Part shown: positions 31,090 through 41,018 of the stretch, piece by piece
Numbering within the stretch: the first letter of the stretch is position 1
Layout: each line of letters begins with the position of its first letter
Source: Pseudomonas poae
Lineage (GTDB): Bacteria > Pseudomonadota > Gammaproteobacteria > Pseudomonadales > Pseudomonadaceae
Assembly: GCF_001439785.1 (NCBI RefSeq)
Contig: NZ_JYLI01000017.1
Coordinates: 1-64,000 of the forward strand
Direction of reading: 5' to 3'
Length of the DNA stretch: 64,000 nucleotides
Translations under genes and position numbers: made by a program
Notes under the pieces: generated by a model
Seen by the model: the letters and a program-made list of their open reading frames with translations, nothing else
The model's database searches: none
Told to the model about the DNA's origin: nothing

Positions 31090-32172
31090 ATGCGCATTCT
31101 CGTTACCGGCGGCGCCGGTTTTATTGGCTCCGCCCTGATTCGCCACCTGATTCAAAACACCGAGCACGAAGTGCTCAACCTGGACAAACTCACCTACGCC
31201 GGCAATCTGGAATCGCTGACCAGCATCGCCTCCAACAGCCGCTATGAGTTCGTGCAGGCCGATATCATCGATCAGAACGCCGTCAGCGCGTTACTGACGC
31301 GTTTCGAGCCGCAGGCCATCATGCACCTGGCGGCCGAATCCCATGTCGACCGCTCCATCGACGGCCCGTCGGATTTCATCCAGACCAACATCGTCGGCAC
31401 CTACAGCCTGCTGGAGGCCACCCGAGCCTACTGGCAGAAGCTGGCGGAGCCTGCCAAAAGTGCATTCCGTTTTCATCACATTTCCACCGATGAAGTGTAT
31501 GGCGACCTGCATGGGGTGGACGACCTGTTCACCGAAACCACGCCCTACGCGCCAAGCTCGCCCTATTCGGCCAGCAAGGCCGCGTCAGACCACCTGGTCC
31601 GCGCCTGGCAGCGCACCTACGGCCTTCCGGTGCTGCTGACCAATTGCTCGAACAACTACGGGCCGTTCCACTTCCCCGAGAAGCTGATCCCGCTGGTGAT
31701 TCTCAACGCTCTCGCGGGCAAACCGCTGCCGGTGTATGGCGACGGCTTGCAGGTGCGCGACTGGCTGTTCGTCGAAGACCATGCCCGCGCGCTGCTCAAA
31801 GTGGTGACCGAAGGTGTGGTGGGCGAGACCTACAACATCGGCGGGCACAACGAGCAAAAGAACATCGACGTGGTGCGCGGCATCTGCGGCCTGCTCGAAG
31901 AACTGGCGCCACAGCGCCCGGCCGGTGTAGCGCAATTCACCGACCTGATCACCTTCGTCAAGGATCGCCCCGGCCACGACCAGCGCTATGCCATTGACGC
32001 CGGCAAGATCGAACGTGAACTGGGCTGGACCCCGGAAGAAACCTTTGAAACAGGGCTGCGTAAAACCGTGCAGTGGTACCTCGATAATCTGGAATGGTGC
32101 CGCAGGGTCCAGGACGGCAGTTATCAGGGTGAACGATTGGGCAACACCGACGTGAAGGATTTGATCGCATGA
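31090..32172 (+). CDS. rfbB: dTDP-glucose 4,6-dehydratase
   Basis: RfbB (RmlB) converts dTDP-glucose to dTDP-4-keto-6-deoxyglucose, the second step of dTDP-L-rhamnose synthesis for O-antigen, core sugar or rhamnolipid. The NAD-binding loop GGAGFIG is at 7-13, the acidic pair of the active site lies in [12 protein letters not shown], and the SDR catalytic residues are Y159 and K163 in [11 protein letters not shown]. The 360-residue length is normal. It is the first of four genes that overlap by four bases each (rfbB-rfbA-rfbC-rfbD), so the pathway enzymes are made together. Confidence 0.97.
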   Translation: MRILVTGGAGFIGSALIRHLIQNTEHEVLNLDKLTYAGNLESLTSIASNSRYEFVQADIIDQNAVSALLTRFEPQAIMHLAAESHVDRSIDGPSDFIQTNIVGTYSLLEATRAYWQKLAEPAKSAFRFHHISTDEVYGDLHGVDDLFTETTPYAPSSPYSASKAASDHLVRAWQRTYGLPVLLTNCSNNYGPFHFPEKLIPLVILNALAGKPLPVYGDGLQVRDWLFVEDHARALLKVVTEGVVGETYNIGGHNEQKNIDVVRGICGLLEELAPQRPAGVAQFTDLITFVKDRPGHDQRYAIDAGKIERELGWTPEETFETGLRKTVQWYLDNLEWCRRVQDGSYQGERLGNTDVKDLIA

Positions 32173-33044
32173 TGAAGGGAATCGTATTGGCCGGCGGCTC
32201 CGGCACTCGTTTGCACCCCATCACCCTGGGTGTGTCCAAGCAACTGCTGCCGGTGTATGACAAACCGATGATCTACTACCCGATCTCGGTGCTGATGCTG
32301 GCCGGCATCAAGGACATCCTGATCATCTCCACACCGGTTGATTTGCCGCAGTATCGCAATCTGCTGGGCGATGGCAGCCAGTTTGGCGTGCGCTTCACCT
32401 ACGCTGAGCAGCCCAAGCCGGACGGCTTGGCCCAGGCGTTCATCATCGGTGAGCAATTTATCGGCACTGACCCGGTGTGCCTGATCCTGGGCGATAACAT
32501 CTTCCACGGCCAGCATTTCGGTGAGCAGCTGCGCACGGCTGCCGAGCGTCCTTCTGGCGCTACAGTATTCGGCTATTGGGTCAAGGACCCGGAGCGTTTC
32601 GGCGTGATCGACTTCGACAAGGAAGGCCGTGCCCTGTCCATCGAAGAGAAACCGGCCAAACCCAAGTCGTCTTATGCGGTGACTGGCCTGTATTTCTATG
32701 ACAACGACGTGATCGAGATCGCCAAGGCTGTCGAGCTTTCTCCACGGGGCGAGCTGGAAATCACCGACGTCAACAATGCTTACCTCAAGCGTGGCGACTT
32801 GCACGTGGAGCGCTTCGGCCGCGGGTTTGCCTGGCTGGACACCGGCACCCACGACAGCCTGCTTGAAGCTTCGACGTACGTGCAGACCATCGAGCATCGC
32901 CAGGGTCTCAAAGTGGCGTGCCTTGAGGAAATCGCCTATGAAAACGGCTGGATCAGTCGTGATTATTTGCTTGAGCGTGCCAAATATTTTGGCAAAACCG
33001 GCTACGGCCAGTATCTGTATACACTCGCAGGGGCCAATAAATGA
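32169..33044 (+). CDS. rfbA: Glucose-1-phosphate thymidylyltransferase
   Basis: RfbA (RmlA) joins glucose-1-phosphate to dTTP to make dTDP-glucose, the first and feedback-regulated step of the rhamnose pathway. The nucleotide-binding loop is [17 protein letters not shown] near the N-terminus, followed by [18 protein letters not shown] and the metal-binding LGDNIFHG. The product has the usual 291 residues. ATGATGA overlaps the rfbB stop, so either of two adjacent ATG codons could start it. Confidence 0.97.
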   Translation: MMKGIVLAGGSGTRLHPITLGVSKQLLPVYDKPMIYYPISVLMLAGIKDILIISTPVDLPQYRNLLGDGSQFGVRFTYAEQPKPDGLAQAFIIGEQFIGTDPVCLILGDNIFHGQHFGEQLRTAAERPSGATVFGYWVKDPERFGVIDFDKEGRALSIEEKPAKPKSSYAVTGLYFYDNDVIEIAKAVELSPRGELEITDVNNAYLKRGDLHVERFGRGFAWLDTGTHDSLLEASTYVQTIEHRQGLKVACLEEIAYENGWISRDYLLERAKYFGKTGYGQYLYTLAGANK

Positions 33045-33586
33045 ATGTGATTGCCACTGAGCTGCCGGGTGTATTGATCATCGAGCCCAAGGTTTTCGGC
33101 GATGAACGCGGTTTTTTCTACGAGAGTTTCAATGCTCGCGATTTCGCCCGTGCCGCAGGGCTAGAACAGCAATTTGTACAGGACAACCACTCACGCTCGC
33201 AAAAAGGCGTGTTGCGTGGCCTTCACTATCAGATAGAACACGCCCAAGGGAAATTGGTGCGTGTAACCGCAGGTGAAGTGCTGGATGTTGCCGTGGACAT
33301 TCGTCGCAGCTCGCCCAATTTTGGCAAGTGGACCAGTGTGCGGCTGTCTGCCGAAAATCGTCGCCAATTGTGGATCCCGCCGGGGTTTGCCCATGGATTC
33401 GTAGTTCTCAGCGACCATGCCGAGTTCCTCTACAAGACTACGGACTACTACACGCCTGCAGCTGAACGCTGCATTCGCTGGGACGACGCAGAGCTGGGCA
33501 TTGACTGGCAATTGAGCGGTGCGCCGACCTTGTCTGCCAAAGACCAGAACGGCAAAAGCCTGAAAGATGCGGACGTGTTCCCATGA
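33041..33586 (+). CDS. rfbC: dTDP-4-dehydrorhamnose 3,5-epimerase
   Basis: RfbC (RmlC) epimerises the 4-keto sugar at C3 and C5. It has the cupin fold with [17 protein letters not shown], the substrate-binding [18 protein letters not shown] containing the catalytic histidine, and [15 protein letters not shown]. The length (181 residues) is as expected. It overlaps rfbA and rfbD by four bases. Confidence 0.97.
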   Translation: MNVIATELPGVLIIEPKVFGDERGFFYESFNARDFARAAGLEQQFVQDNHSRSQKGVLRGLHYQIEHAQGKLVRVTAGEVLDVAVDIRRSSPNFGKWTSVRLSAENRRQLWIPPGFAHGFVVLSDHAEFLYKTTDYYTPAAERCIRWDDAELGIDWQLSGAPTLSAKDQNGKSLKDADVFP

Positions 33587-34464
33587 GCAGCGCTCTCAGA
33601 ATCCTGATCACCGGCCGACACGGCCAAGTTTCTCAGGCCCTGCAGCAACAGCTCCAGGGCCTCGGCGAACTGATCGTGCTGGGCAGCGACCAACTGGACT
33701 TGGCCAACATTGAGCAGATCCGCCAGCAAGTGCGCACCCACCGCCCCGACCTGATCATCAACGCAGCCGCACACACGGCGGTCGACCAGGCTGAAAGCGA
33801 GCCGGACGCAGCCTTCGCCATCAACGCCATAGCGCCGGGCGTGCTTGCCGAGGAAGCCAAGGCGCTGGGCATCCCGCTGATTCACTACTCAACCGACTAC
33901 GTGTTTGACGGCAGCAAGCCTGCGCCCTACACCGAGGCCGACGCGACCAACCCGCTGGGCGTCTACGGCCAGAGCAAATTGGCAGGTGAGCAGGCAATCG
34001 CGGCCGTTGGCGGCGAATATCTGGTGCTGCGTACCAGTTGGGTTTATTCCAGCACCGGTAAAAACTTCCTGCTGACCATGCAGCGGCTGCTGCAAGAGAA
34101 GCCGCACATGCGCATCGTCGCCGACCAGATCGGCGCGCCGACCTGGGCCGGGACCATCGCCAACAGCACGCGCGGGTTGATCGAGCGTTGGCAGGCCGGC
34201 CAGGTGGGCGATTGGGGCGTGTATCACCTGACGGCAGGGGGCGAAACATCGTGGTTCGGCTTTGCCCAGGCCATTGCCGAGCATTTGCAGACCGCCGGCA
34301 AAACCTGCGCCGAGCTGGAAGCAATCCCCTCCAGCGCCTACCCGACACCCGCCAGGCGCCCGCTGAACTCGCGCCTCGATTGCAGCCGCCTGCAGCAGCA
34401 GTGGCAGGTCAGCCAACCGCAGTGGCAGGATGCATTGCGCGAGTGTCTTGCCGGCCAGCACTAG
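33583..34464 (+). CDS. rfbD: dTDP-4-dehydrorhamnose reductase
   Basis: RfbD (RmlD) reduces the 4-keto group with NAD(P)H to give dTDP-L-rhamnose. It shows the nucleotide-binding ITGRHGQVSQAL, DLIINAAAHTAVDQAES, the active-site STDYVFDG and the YxxxK pair in YGQSKLAGEQ. It closes the rhamnose operon; dctB begins only 36 bp later, so readthrough into the next genes is possible. Confidence 0.96.
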   Translation: MSSALRILITGRHGQVSQALQQQLQGLGELIVLGSDQLDLANIEQIRQQVRTHRPDLIINAAAHTAVDQAESEPDAAFAINAIAPGVLAEEAKALGIPLIHYSTDYVFDGSKPAPYTEADATNPLGVYGQSKLAGEQAIAAVGGEYLVLRTSWVYSSTGKNFLLTMQRLLQEKPHMRIVADQIGAPTWAGTIANSTRGLIERWQAGQVGDWGVYHLTAGGETSWFGFAQAIAEHLQTAGKTCAELEAIPSSAYPTPARRPLNSRLDCSRLQQQWQVSQPQWQDALRECLAGQH

Positions 34465-34500
34465 GCATAATGCGCCTGTACCCACAGGCGCACAGTTCAC

Positions 34501-36309
34501 ATGACTCCACCCCTTCCGCGAAGACCCCGCTGGCGCAGCCTGGCGCTGCTGGCGTTGTGCCTGGCGCCGCTGTTGTGGCCGCTGGAGCACTTGGCCGAGC
34601 GTTATTACCGCAACGAACTGGCCGGGCAGAACCGTCAGACCCTCGACCTCTATGTCGCTAACCTGCTCGGTACGCTGCATCGCTACGAGGTGCTGCCGCA
34701 GATCCTCGGCGACTTGCCGGCCTTGCGTACCGCGCTGGATGCGCCAGAGGTCAGCACCAACCTGGCCGGCGCCAACCTGCTGCTCAAAGACGTCGCCGCC
34801 CAGGCCGGGGCGGAAGTGATGTACCTGATGGACACGTCCGGCAAGACCCTCGCCGCGTCCAACTGGGACAAACAGGACAGCTTCGTCGGGCGCAACTTCT
34901 CGTTCCGCCCGTATTTCAGTGAAGCCATGGCCGGGCGCCTGGGACGCTTCTTCGGACTGGGCACCACCTCGGCCAAGCGCGGCTATTTTTTCGCCGCCGC
35001 CGTGCGCGATGGCGACAGGGTCATCGGCGTGCTGGTGGTCAAGGTCGACCTGGACCACACCGAAAGCCTGTGGGGCAACACCCCGGAACAACTGCTGGTG
35101 ACCGACCACAACGGCGTGGTGATTCTCACGTCGCGTCCGCAATGGCGCTTTCGCGCCACGCGGCCCTTGAGCGCCGAAGAGCGCCAGGCCATCAGCGCCA
35201 TCCAACCCTACCCCACGCGCGACCCGCAGCCGCTGAGCCTCAGCAATACGGCCTGGCTGCGCCAGTCCACCGCCATCGCCGAGACCGGCTGGAACGTGGA
35301 GATCCTCGCGCCGCAATCCTTGATCGACCGCCCGGTACGCACCGTGGTGGCGGTGGGCGGTGCCGCGCTGCTGGTGCTGATGCTCCTGCTTGGGCTGCTG
35401 ATGCAGCGCCGTCGCCATTACCTGGAGCGCATTGCCTTCGAAGCCAAGGCGCGCCGCGAACTGGAAATGCGCGTGGTGGAGCGCACCAGTGACCTTGAAG
35501 GCCTGAACAGGCGCCTCAAACAGGAAGTGCTGGAACGCGAACACGCCCAGCAGGAACTGGTGCGCGCCCAGGATGACCTGGTGCAGGCCGGCAAACTCTC
35601 GGCGCTGGGCACTATGTCGGCAAGCATCAGCCATGAACTCAACCAGCCCCTGGCGGCTATTCGCAGCTATGCGGAAAACGCCGAAATCCTGCTTGATCAC
35701 GAACGCACCAGCGATGCCCGTGGCAACCTCAAGCTAATCAGCGAACTGACCGGGCGCATGGCCTCGATCATCGCCCATTTGCGCGCATTCGCCCGCCGCG
35801 ACCGTCATGCGCCGGAGAGTGTGGCCCTGCAGCCGGCGCTCGACGATGCACTGGCGTTGCTGGCCAAGCGGCGTCGGTCCATGGAGGTGGAACTGATCCG
35901 CGACCTGCCGGAAGCAACCTTGTGGGTGCAGGCCGGCGAAACCCGCTTGCGCCAGGTACTGGGCAACCTGCTGGCCAACGCCCTGGACGCTCTCACCGAA
36001 AAGGGCCCGCCGCGCAGACTGTGGCTGAGTGCCGAAACCACTGCGCAGGGCGTCAACCTATACATCCGCGACAACGGCCCGGGCTTTTGCATGGAAGCCC
36101 TGGGCCGAGCCAGTGAGCCGTTCTACACCACCAAGACGCGCACCCAGGGGCTCGGCCTGGGCCTGGCGATCTGCGAAACCCTGATGCGTGCTTTTGGCGG
36201 CGAACTGTTGTTCGCCAATCACAAGGAAGGCGGCGCGCTGTTAACCTTGAAACTGCGCGCCGGCTCGCCGGGCGTAAGTCTGCAACCGTCCGAGGACCGC
36301 AGTGTATGA
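34501..36309 (+). CDS. dctB: DctB-like sensor histidine kinase for C4-dicarboxylates
   Basis: This 602-residue membrane kinase is the sensor of a DctB/DctD pair, which controls uptake of succinate, fumarate and malate through sigma-54 promoters. It has an N-terminal membrane helix at about 12-29, a periplasmic double-PAS-like domain to about 275 (SFRPYFSEAMAGRLGRFFGL is typical of DctB), a second helix at 279-301, a coiled coil, the phosphorylated His378 in SHELNQPLAAIRSYAENAEI, and a kinase domain with DNGPGF and GLGLGLAI. The stop overlaps dctD. The transporter gene itself is not in the window. Confidence 0.9.
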   Translation: MTPPLPRRPRWRSLALLALCLAPLLWPLEHLAERYYRNELAGQNRQTLDLYVANLLGTLHRYEVLPQILGDLPALRTALDAPEVSTNLAGANLLLKDVAAQAGAEVMYLMDTSGKTLAASNWDKQDSFVGRNFSFRPYFSEAMAGRLGRFFGLGTTSAKRGYFFAAAVRDGDRVIGVLVVKVDLDHTESLWGNTPEQLLVTDHNGVVILTSRPQWRFRATRPLSAEERQAISAIQPYPTRDPQPLSLSNTAWLRQSTAIAETGWNVEILAPQSLIDRPVRTVVAVGGAALLVLMLLLGLLMQRRRHYLERIAFEAKARRELEMRVVERTSDLEGLNRRLKQEVLEREHAQQELVRAQDDLVQAGKLSALGTMSASISHELNQPLAAIRSYAENAEILLDHERTSDARGNLKLISELTGRMASIIAHLRAFARRDRHAPESVALQPALDDALALLAKRRRSMEVELIRDLPEATLWVQAGETRLRQVLGNLLANALDALTEKGPPRRLWLSAETTAQGVNLYIRDNGPGFCMEALGRASEPFYTTKTRTQGLGLGLAICETLMRAFGGELLFANHKEGGALLTLKLRAGSPGVSLQPSEDRSV

Positions 36310-37691
36310 GTATCGATAACCAGATCCAGGTGGTGTTGATCGACGACGATCCACACCTGCGTCAGGCTCTGTGCCAGACCCTGGACCTGGCCGGGCTGAA
36401 TGTCCTGCCCCTGGGCGAAGCCAATGGCCTCACCGCACGCCTGTCCCGCGATTGGCCAGGCGTGGTGGTCAGCGACATTCGCATGCCCGGCATGGACGGT
36501 CTGGAGCTGCTCGCCGAACTGCACGGCCAGGACCCGGACCTGCCGGTGCTGCTGATCACCGGCCACGGCGATGTGCCGCTGGCGGTGCAAGCCATGCGCG
36601 CGGGTGCCTATGACTTTCTCGAAAAACCCTTTGCCAGCGACGCCCTGCTCGACAGCGTGCGCCGCGCGCTGGCCCTGCGCCGGCTGGTGCTGGACAACCG
36701 CAGCCTGCGCCTGGCCCTCAGTGACCGTCAGCAGTTGAGCACGCGTCTGGTCGGCCACTCGCCACAGATGCTGCGCCTGCGCGAGCAGATCGGCGCCCTG
36801 GCCGCGACCCGTGCCGACGTGCTGATCCTTGGCGAAACCGGCGCCGGCAAGGAAGTCGTCGCCCGCGCGCTGCACGACCTGTCGGGCCGGCGCAGCGGGC
36901 CGTTCGTGGCGATCAACGCCGGGGCCCTGGCCGAATCGGTGGTTGAAAGCGAACTGTTCGGCCATGAACCGGGCGCGTTCACCGGCGCGCAGAAACGCCG
37001 GATCGGCAAGTTCGAATTCGCCAACGGCGGCACGCTGTTTCTGGATGAGATCGAGAGCATGAGCCTGGATGTGCAGGTCAAGCTGCTGCGACTGTTGCAG
37101 GAGCGCGTGGTCGAGCGCCTGGGCGGCAACCAGTTGATCCCGTTGGACATCCGCATCATCGCCGCCACCAAGGAAGACCTGCGCCAAGCCGCCGACCAGG
37201 GGCGCTTTCGCGCTGACTTGTATTACCGCCTCAATGTTGCGCCGCTGCGCATTCCGCCGCTGCGCGAGCGCGGTGAGGATGCGTTGATGCTGTTCCAGCA
37301 CTTCGCCGATGAGGCCAGCAGCCGCCACGGCCTGCCGCTGCACGAACTACAACCGGGCCAACGCGCGTTGCTGTTGCGCCATAGCTGGCCGGGCAACGTG
37401 CGCGAATTGCAGAACGCTGCCGAGCGCTTCGCCCTGGGCCTGGAACTGGCACTGGACAACACGCCGGATAACCCTGCCATTAGCGTGCTGACGTCCACAC
37501 CGGGCGGATTGAGCGAACAGGTCGAGCAGTTCGAAAAAAGCCTGATCGCCGCCGAACTCACCCGCCCCCACAGCTCCCTGCGCAGCCTTGCCGAAGCGTT
37601 GGGCTTACCGCGCAAGACCTTGCACGACAAACTGCGCAAGCACGGCCTGAACTTCGCCGACAGCGCCAGCCACAGCACCGACGACGAATGA
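36306..37691 (+). CDS. dctD: DctD-like sigma-54-dependent response regulator
   Basis: This 461-residue activator partners the kinase upstream. Its receiver domain has the acidic pocket IDDD and phosphorylated Asp57 in VSDIRMPGMDG. The AAA domain has Walker A GETGAGKE at 176-183, the sigma-54 contact loop GAFTGA at 223-228, and Walker B FLDEIESM. The C-terminal Fis-type helix-turn-helix is SLRSLAEALGLPRKTLHDKL. It would open sigma-54 promoters of dicarboxylate transport genes located elsewhere. Confidence 0.92.
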   Translation: MSIDNQIQVVLIDDDPHLRQALCQTLDLAGLNVLPLGEANGLTARLSRDWPGVVVSDIRMPGMDGLELLAELHGQDPDLPVLLITGHGDVPLAVQAMRAGAYDFLEKPFASDALLDSVRRALALRRLVLDNRSLRLALSDRQQLSTRLVGHSPQMLRLREQIGALAATRADVLILGETGAGKEVVARALHDLSGRRSGPFVAINAGALAESVVESELFGHEPGAFTGAQKRRIGKFEFANGGTLFLDEIESMSLDVQVKLLRLLQERVVERLGGNQLIPLDIRIIAATKEDLRQAADQGRFRADLYYRLNVAPLRIPPLRERGEDALMLFQHFADEASSRHGLPLHELQPGQRALLLRHSWPGNVRELQNAAERFALGLELALDNTPDNPAISVLTSTPGGLSEQVEQFEKSLIAAELTRPHSSLRSLAEALGLPRKTLHDKLRKHGLNFADSASHSTDDE

Positions 37692-37717
37692 CCCGCCCCA
37701 ACCGCCAGGAGGCTGAC

Positions 37718-38173
37718 ATGCCAAGCGATAGCAGTTATTTGGAATCCGTCCTGCACCACGACATCCCGCTCACTCGGGAAATGGGCCTCAAGGTCGTCGA
37801 CTGGCAACAGGACCAACTACGGTTGCACATGCCGTTGCAGGCCAATATCAACCACAAAAGCACCATGTTTGGCGGCAGCCTGTACTGCGGCGCCGTGCTG
37901 GCGGGCTGGGGCTGGCTGCACCTGCAATTGCGCCGTAATGGCATTGAAGACGGGCATATCGTGATTCAGGAGGGGCAGATCAGTTATCCACTGCCGGTGA
38001 CCCGGGACGCGACCGTAGTGTGCGGGCCGCCGGAGGAAAAGGTGTGGCAGCGCTTCCTGGCGACCTACAAACGCCACGGGCGGGCGCGGCTGACATTGGA
38101 TACGTGGGTGTTGAACGAAGGCAGTGAAGAGCGGGCCGTGGCGTTTACCGGCCAGTACGTGCTGCACCGCTAG
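37718..38173 (+). CDS. YiiD-type thioesterase-domain protein
   Basis: This 151-residue protein is a hotdog-fold thioesterase of the YiiD C-terminal type. I chose ATG 37718, which has CAGGAGG six bases upstream; the frame is open further back to 37688 inside the dctD end. Motifs include NHKSTMFGGSLYCGAVLAGW and GHIVIQEGQISYPLPV. The family is thought to act on acyl-CoA or acyl-ACP, but the substrate is unknown. It may be cotranscribed with dctD. Confidence 0.85.
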   Translation: MPSDSSYLESVLHHDIPLTREMGLKVVDWQQDQLRLHMPLQANINHKSTMFGGSLYCGAVLAGWGWLHLQLRRNGIEDGHIVIQEGQISYPLPVTRDATVVCGPPEEKVWQRFLATYKRHGRARLTLDTWVLNEGSEERAVAFTGQYVLHR

Positions 38174-38192
38174 CGGCCCCACCAAAAAATCC

Positions 38193-38224
38193 CTGTGAGA
38201 GGGAGCAGGTCCCCTCCCACATTT
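38193..38224. repeat. REP element
   Basis: TGTGAGAGGGAGCAGGTCCC and CTCCCACA form a typical Pseudomonas REP stem, followed by TTTTG. It lies between convergent genes and may help end transcription. Confidence 0.75.
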
Positions 38225-38240
38225 TGATTGTTCAGAGGAT

Positions 38241-39077
38241 TCAGGATCTGGCCAGGCGCAACAGGCGCTCACGCCACGCCGCCTGCGCCGGCAACGCCAA
38301 AAAAAATGGGTTCAGTAACGATTCCCGCGCCGGATAGCTGAACCGCTCGCCGCTCAACTCCAACACCTCGCCGCCCGCGCCTTCCAGTACACCTTGGGCC
38401 GCCGCCGTGTCCCACTGCGACGTGGGCGCCAGCCGTGGGTAACAATCGGCGCTGCCTTCAGCCAACAGGCAGAACTTCAACGAGCTGCCGATATTCGCCA
38501 GCTTCAACTCACCCAAGTCCTGGCTCAAGCCATCCAGCAAACGCTCCTGCTCGGGACTGCTGTGGCGGCGGCTGGCGACGACGGTAAACGCTTCGCCCGC
38601 AGCCGGGGTCTTGCGCACCTGGATCTGCCGGGGCGCTTCGTTTACATCCGAACGCCACGCGCCCAGGCCTGCGCCACCGAAGTAGCAACGACCGCTGGTA
38701 GGCATCGACACCACGCCAAACACCACGCGACCCTGTTCGATCAACGCCACGTTGACGGTAAATTCTTCACTGCCGCTGATGAACTCCTTGGTGCCATCCA
38801 GCGGGTCCACCAGCCACCAGCGCTGCCAACCCGCGCGCACGCTCTGGTCGATATCGGCGTCCTCTTCGGACAGTACGGGAATGCTGGGGTCGAGCGCAGT
38901 CAGGCCGGCGAGAATCAGGTGGTGAGCGGCCAGGTCCGCCGCCGTCACCGGCGATTCATCCGCCTTGGCAGTGACCGCCACATCGGCGCGCCAATACGGC
39001 AGGATCACGTCGCCGGCCTGGCGTGCCAGCTCGATCACGGGGGCAATCAACGGGTGACCTAAAAACAGTTCGCTCAT
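38241..39077 (-). CDS. cysQ: 3'(2'),5'-bisphosphate nucleotidase
   Basis: CysQ removes phosphate from PAP/PAPS and keeps sulfate assimilation from stalling. This 278-residue inositol-monophosphatase-fold protein shows the metal-binding glutamates in LSEEDADI (residues 69-76), the DPLDGT motif at 91-96, and the closing WDTAAAQGVLEGAGGEV. It starts with ATG inside the last codons of nudE on the same strand (4-base overlap). The 3' end runs to a REP element. Confidence 0.94.
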   Translation of the reverse strand: MSELFLGHPLIAPVIELARQAGDVILPYWRADVAVTAKADESPVTAADLAAHHLILAGLTALDPSIPVLSEEDADIDQSVRAGWQRWWLVDPLDGTKEFISGSEEFTVNVALIEQGRVVFGVVSMPTSGRCYFGGAGLGAWRSDVNEAPRQIQVRKTPAAGEAFTVVASRRHSSPEQERLLDGLSQDLGELKLANIGSSLKFCLLAEGSADCYPRLAPTSQWDTAAAQGVLEGAGGEVLELSGERFSYPARESLLNPFFLALPAQAAWRERLLRLARS

Positions 39078-39640
39078 GCGCTGAAGGCTCCTCGCTGGGT
39101 CAAGAGGTCTCGTACCAGGTAAAGCGCGGCCAATGCGCGGCCTTCGCTGAACTGCTCGTTTTGCGCCAGTTGCGACAGCTCGCGCAGGTTGATCCGGTCT
39201 ACACGCATCGGCTCGGGCTCATCGCCCTCCAGGCGTTCTTCGTACAGGTCGGTGGCCAGTACCACCTGAATTTTCTGGCTCATGTAGCCAGGCGACAACG
39301 ACAACTCGGTGATGTGCTCCAACTGATGCGCACCAAAGCCCGCCTCCTCCTTAAGCTCGCGATCTGCCGCCGCCAGTACGTCCTCGCCAGGTTCGATCAG
39401 ACCCTTGGGCAACGACAGCTCATATTCGTCAGTCCCGCCACAGTACTCCTCGATCAGCAGCGCGTGATCCGCATCGATCATCGCCACGATCATCACCGCG
39501 CCATAACCGGCGCCGCGTCCGACCAGACGCTCGTAAGTCCGTTCAACGCCGTTGGAGAAGCGCAATTGCACTTCCTCCACGCGGAACAAACGGCTACTGG
39601 CGACGATTTCGCGGGCGAGGACGGTGGGTTTCTGGCGCAT
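39074..39640 (-). CDS. nudE: ADP compounds hydrolase NudE
   Basis: NudE is a Nudix hydrolase that splits ADP-ribose, AppppA and related dinucleotides. The Nudix box runs from G80 to G103: GLIEPGEDVLAAADRELKEE followed by AGFG. The N-terminal VASSRLFRVEEVQLRFSNGV and the 188-residue length match NudE. Pairing with cysQ and divergence from yrfG is the usual arrangement in gamma-proteobacteria. Confidence 0.94.
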   Translation of the reverse strand: MRQKPTVLAREIVASSRLFRVEEVQLRFSNGVERTYERLVGRGAGYGAVMIVAMIDADHALLIEEYCGGTDEYELSLPKGLIEPGEDVLAAADRELKEEAGFGAHQLEHITELSLSPGYMSQKIQVVLATDLYEERLEGDEPEPMRVDRINLRELSQLAQNEQFSEGRALAALYLVRDLLTQRGAFSA

Positions 39641-39727
39641 GAGAGGCTCCTTGGCGTGATCGGGTTACTATACCGTGGCTTTTCCGATTGTCTGTGTCGG
39701 ATATCTTTACTTACATGAGACCGCCCC

Positions 39728-40390
39728 ATGCCCGCTTTACCCTGGCACGCCATCGACACTGTCCTGCTGGACATGGACGGCACCCTGCTCGACCTGCATT
39801 ACGACAACCACTTCTGGATGGAGCACCTGCCACAACGCTACGCCGACCTGCACGGGGTGAGTCGGGCCATGGCCGAGATGGAGCTGCAGCCGTTGTTCGA
39901 GCGTAACGCCGGACAATTGCAATGGTATTGCCTGGACTTCTGGAGCGCCGAATTGAAACTGCCGGTGCGCGAACTCAAGCTGGAAACCGCCGACCTGATC
40001 GCCCTGCGCCCGGATGCCGACACCTTCCTGGCGGCGATCAAACAGGCCGGCAAGCGGGTGATCATGATCACCAACGCCCATCGTGACTCGTTATCGTTGA
40101 AGTTGGAGCGCATCGAGCTGGCGCCGTATTTCGAGCGGTTGATCAGCTCACACGACTATGGTTTCGCCAAGGAAAACCCGCAGTTCTGGGACGCCTTGCA
40201 GGCCGACATCGGCTTCGACCCTGCCCGCAGTCTGTTTATCGATGACACCTTACCGATTCTGCGCAGCGCGCGGGATTTCGGCGTGGGACATTTGCTGGCG
40301 GTGAAAGAGCCGGACAGCAAGAAGGGGCCCAAGGACACCGCAGAATTTTCTGCAGTCGAAGACTACCGCGACCTCATCGCCGGGCTCTAA
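39728..40390 (+). CDS. yrfG: HAD-type GMP/IMP nucleotidase
   Basis: This 220-residue HAD hydrolase dephosphorylates purine nucleotides such as GMP and IMP. Motif I DMDGT is at 15-19 with both catalytic aspartates, motif II is MITNAHRD, motif III includes the lysine in YGFAKENPQFWDAL, and motif IV is LFIDDTLP. ATG 39728 follows ACCGCCCC, a weak ribosome site, but alternatives are no better. It diverges from nudE with 87 bp between. Confidence 0.9.
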   Translation: MPALPWHAIDTVLLDMDGTLLDLHYDNHFWMEHLPQRYADLHGVSRAMAEMELQPLFERNAGQLQWYCLDFWSAELKLPVRELKLETADLIALRPDADTFLAAIKQAGKRVIMITNAHRDSLSLKLERIELAPYFERLISSHDYGFAKENPQFWDALQADIGFDPARSLFIDDTLPILRSARDFGVGHLLAVKEPDSKKGPKDTAEFSAVEDYRDLIAGL

Positions 40391-40393
40391 ACC

Positions 40394-40428
40394 ACTGTGG
40401 GAGGGAGCAAGCCCCCTCCCACCTTTTT
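40394..40428. repeat. REP element with T-run
   Basis: CTGTGGGAGGGAGCAAGCCC and CCTCCCAC form a long stem followed by CTTTTTG. It stands between convergent yrfG and the BON-LysM gene and probably serves as their terminator. Confidence 0.8.
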
Positions 40429-40438
40429 GATTTGCGTA

Positions 40439-40879
40439 TTACTCGGGAATACGCAGGGTCTGGCCTGGGTAGATTTTGTCCGGATGCGACAACAACGGCT
40501 TGTTAGCCTCGAAAATTTTGTTGTACTGGTTGGCGTTGCCGTACACCGCCAGGGAAATCGCGCTGAGGGTGTCGCCCTTTTTCACCACAACGAAACGGGC
40601 GGCAGCCACCACCGGACCGGATACGGTGATCTGATCATCCACACTCGCCACACCGGCAATGTTGCCCAATGCCAGCAGGATCTTTTCTTTCTCTTCCTGG
40701 GTCGCCACCTCACCCGTCACGGTTACCTTGTCGCCGTCTACCGTGGTTTGCACGTTGGGATTACCCAGGCCGACCTTGGCCACATGCTCTTTCAATTGCT
40801 CGCTGGCGTTGGCATTACCGGGCGTCAGCAGGTCGATCAACTTCTCGCCTGCTTCCTTGACAAAGCTTAAAAGACTCAT
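40439..40879 (-). CDS. BON-LysM potassium-binding protein (YgaU/Kbp family)
   Basis: ATG at 40879 follows AAGGAGAG and gives 146 residues. A BON domain (about 25-75, NPNVQTTVDGDKVTVTGEVA) is followed by a LysM domain (about 93-144, FVVVKKGDTLSAISLAVYGN and IYPGQTLRIPE). This is the layout of E. coli Kbp, a cytoplasmic potassium sensor. No signal peptide is present. Confidence in the family is high; the potassium role is by homology. Confidence 0.93.
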   Translation of the reverse strand: MSLLSFVKEAGEKLIDLLTPGNANASEQLKEHVAKVGLGNPNVQTTVDGDKVTVTGEVATQEEKEKILLALGNIAGVASVDDQITVSGPVVAAARFVVVKKGDTLSAISLAVYGNANQYNKIFEANKPLLSHPDKIYPGQTLRIPE

Positions 40880-41018
40880 GGTGCGCTCTCCTTGGGATTC
40901 GGGATTTGATTTCCAGATGCCCAAGACTAGACCCGCCCTGCCGACATGGGTTCCGGCCCGAGCACAGACCCAAACGCGCTAGAATCCCCCCGCCATTGGA
41001 ATAAGCCTCGGAGCGAAG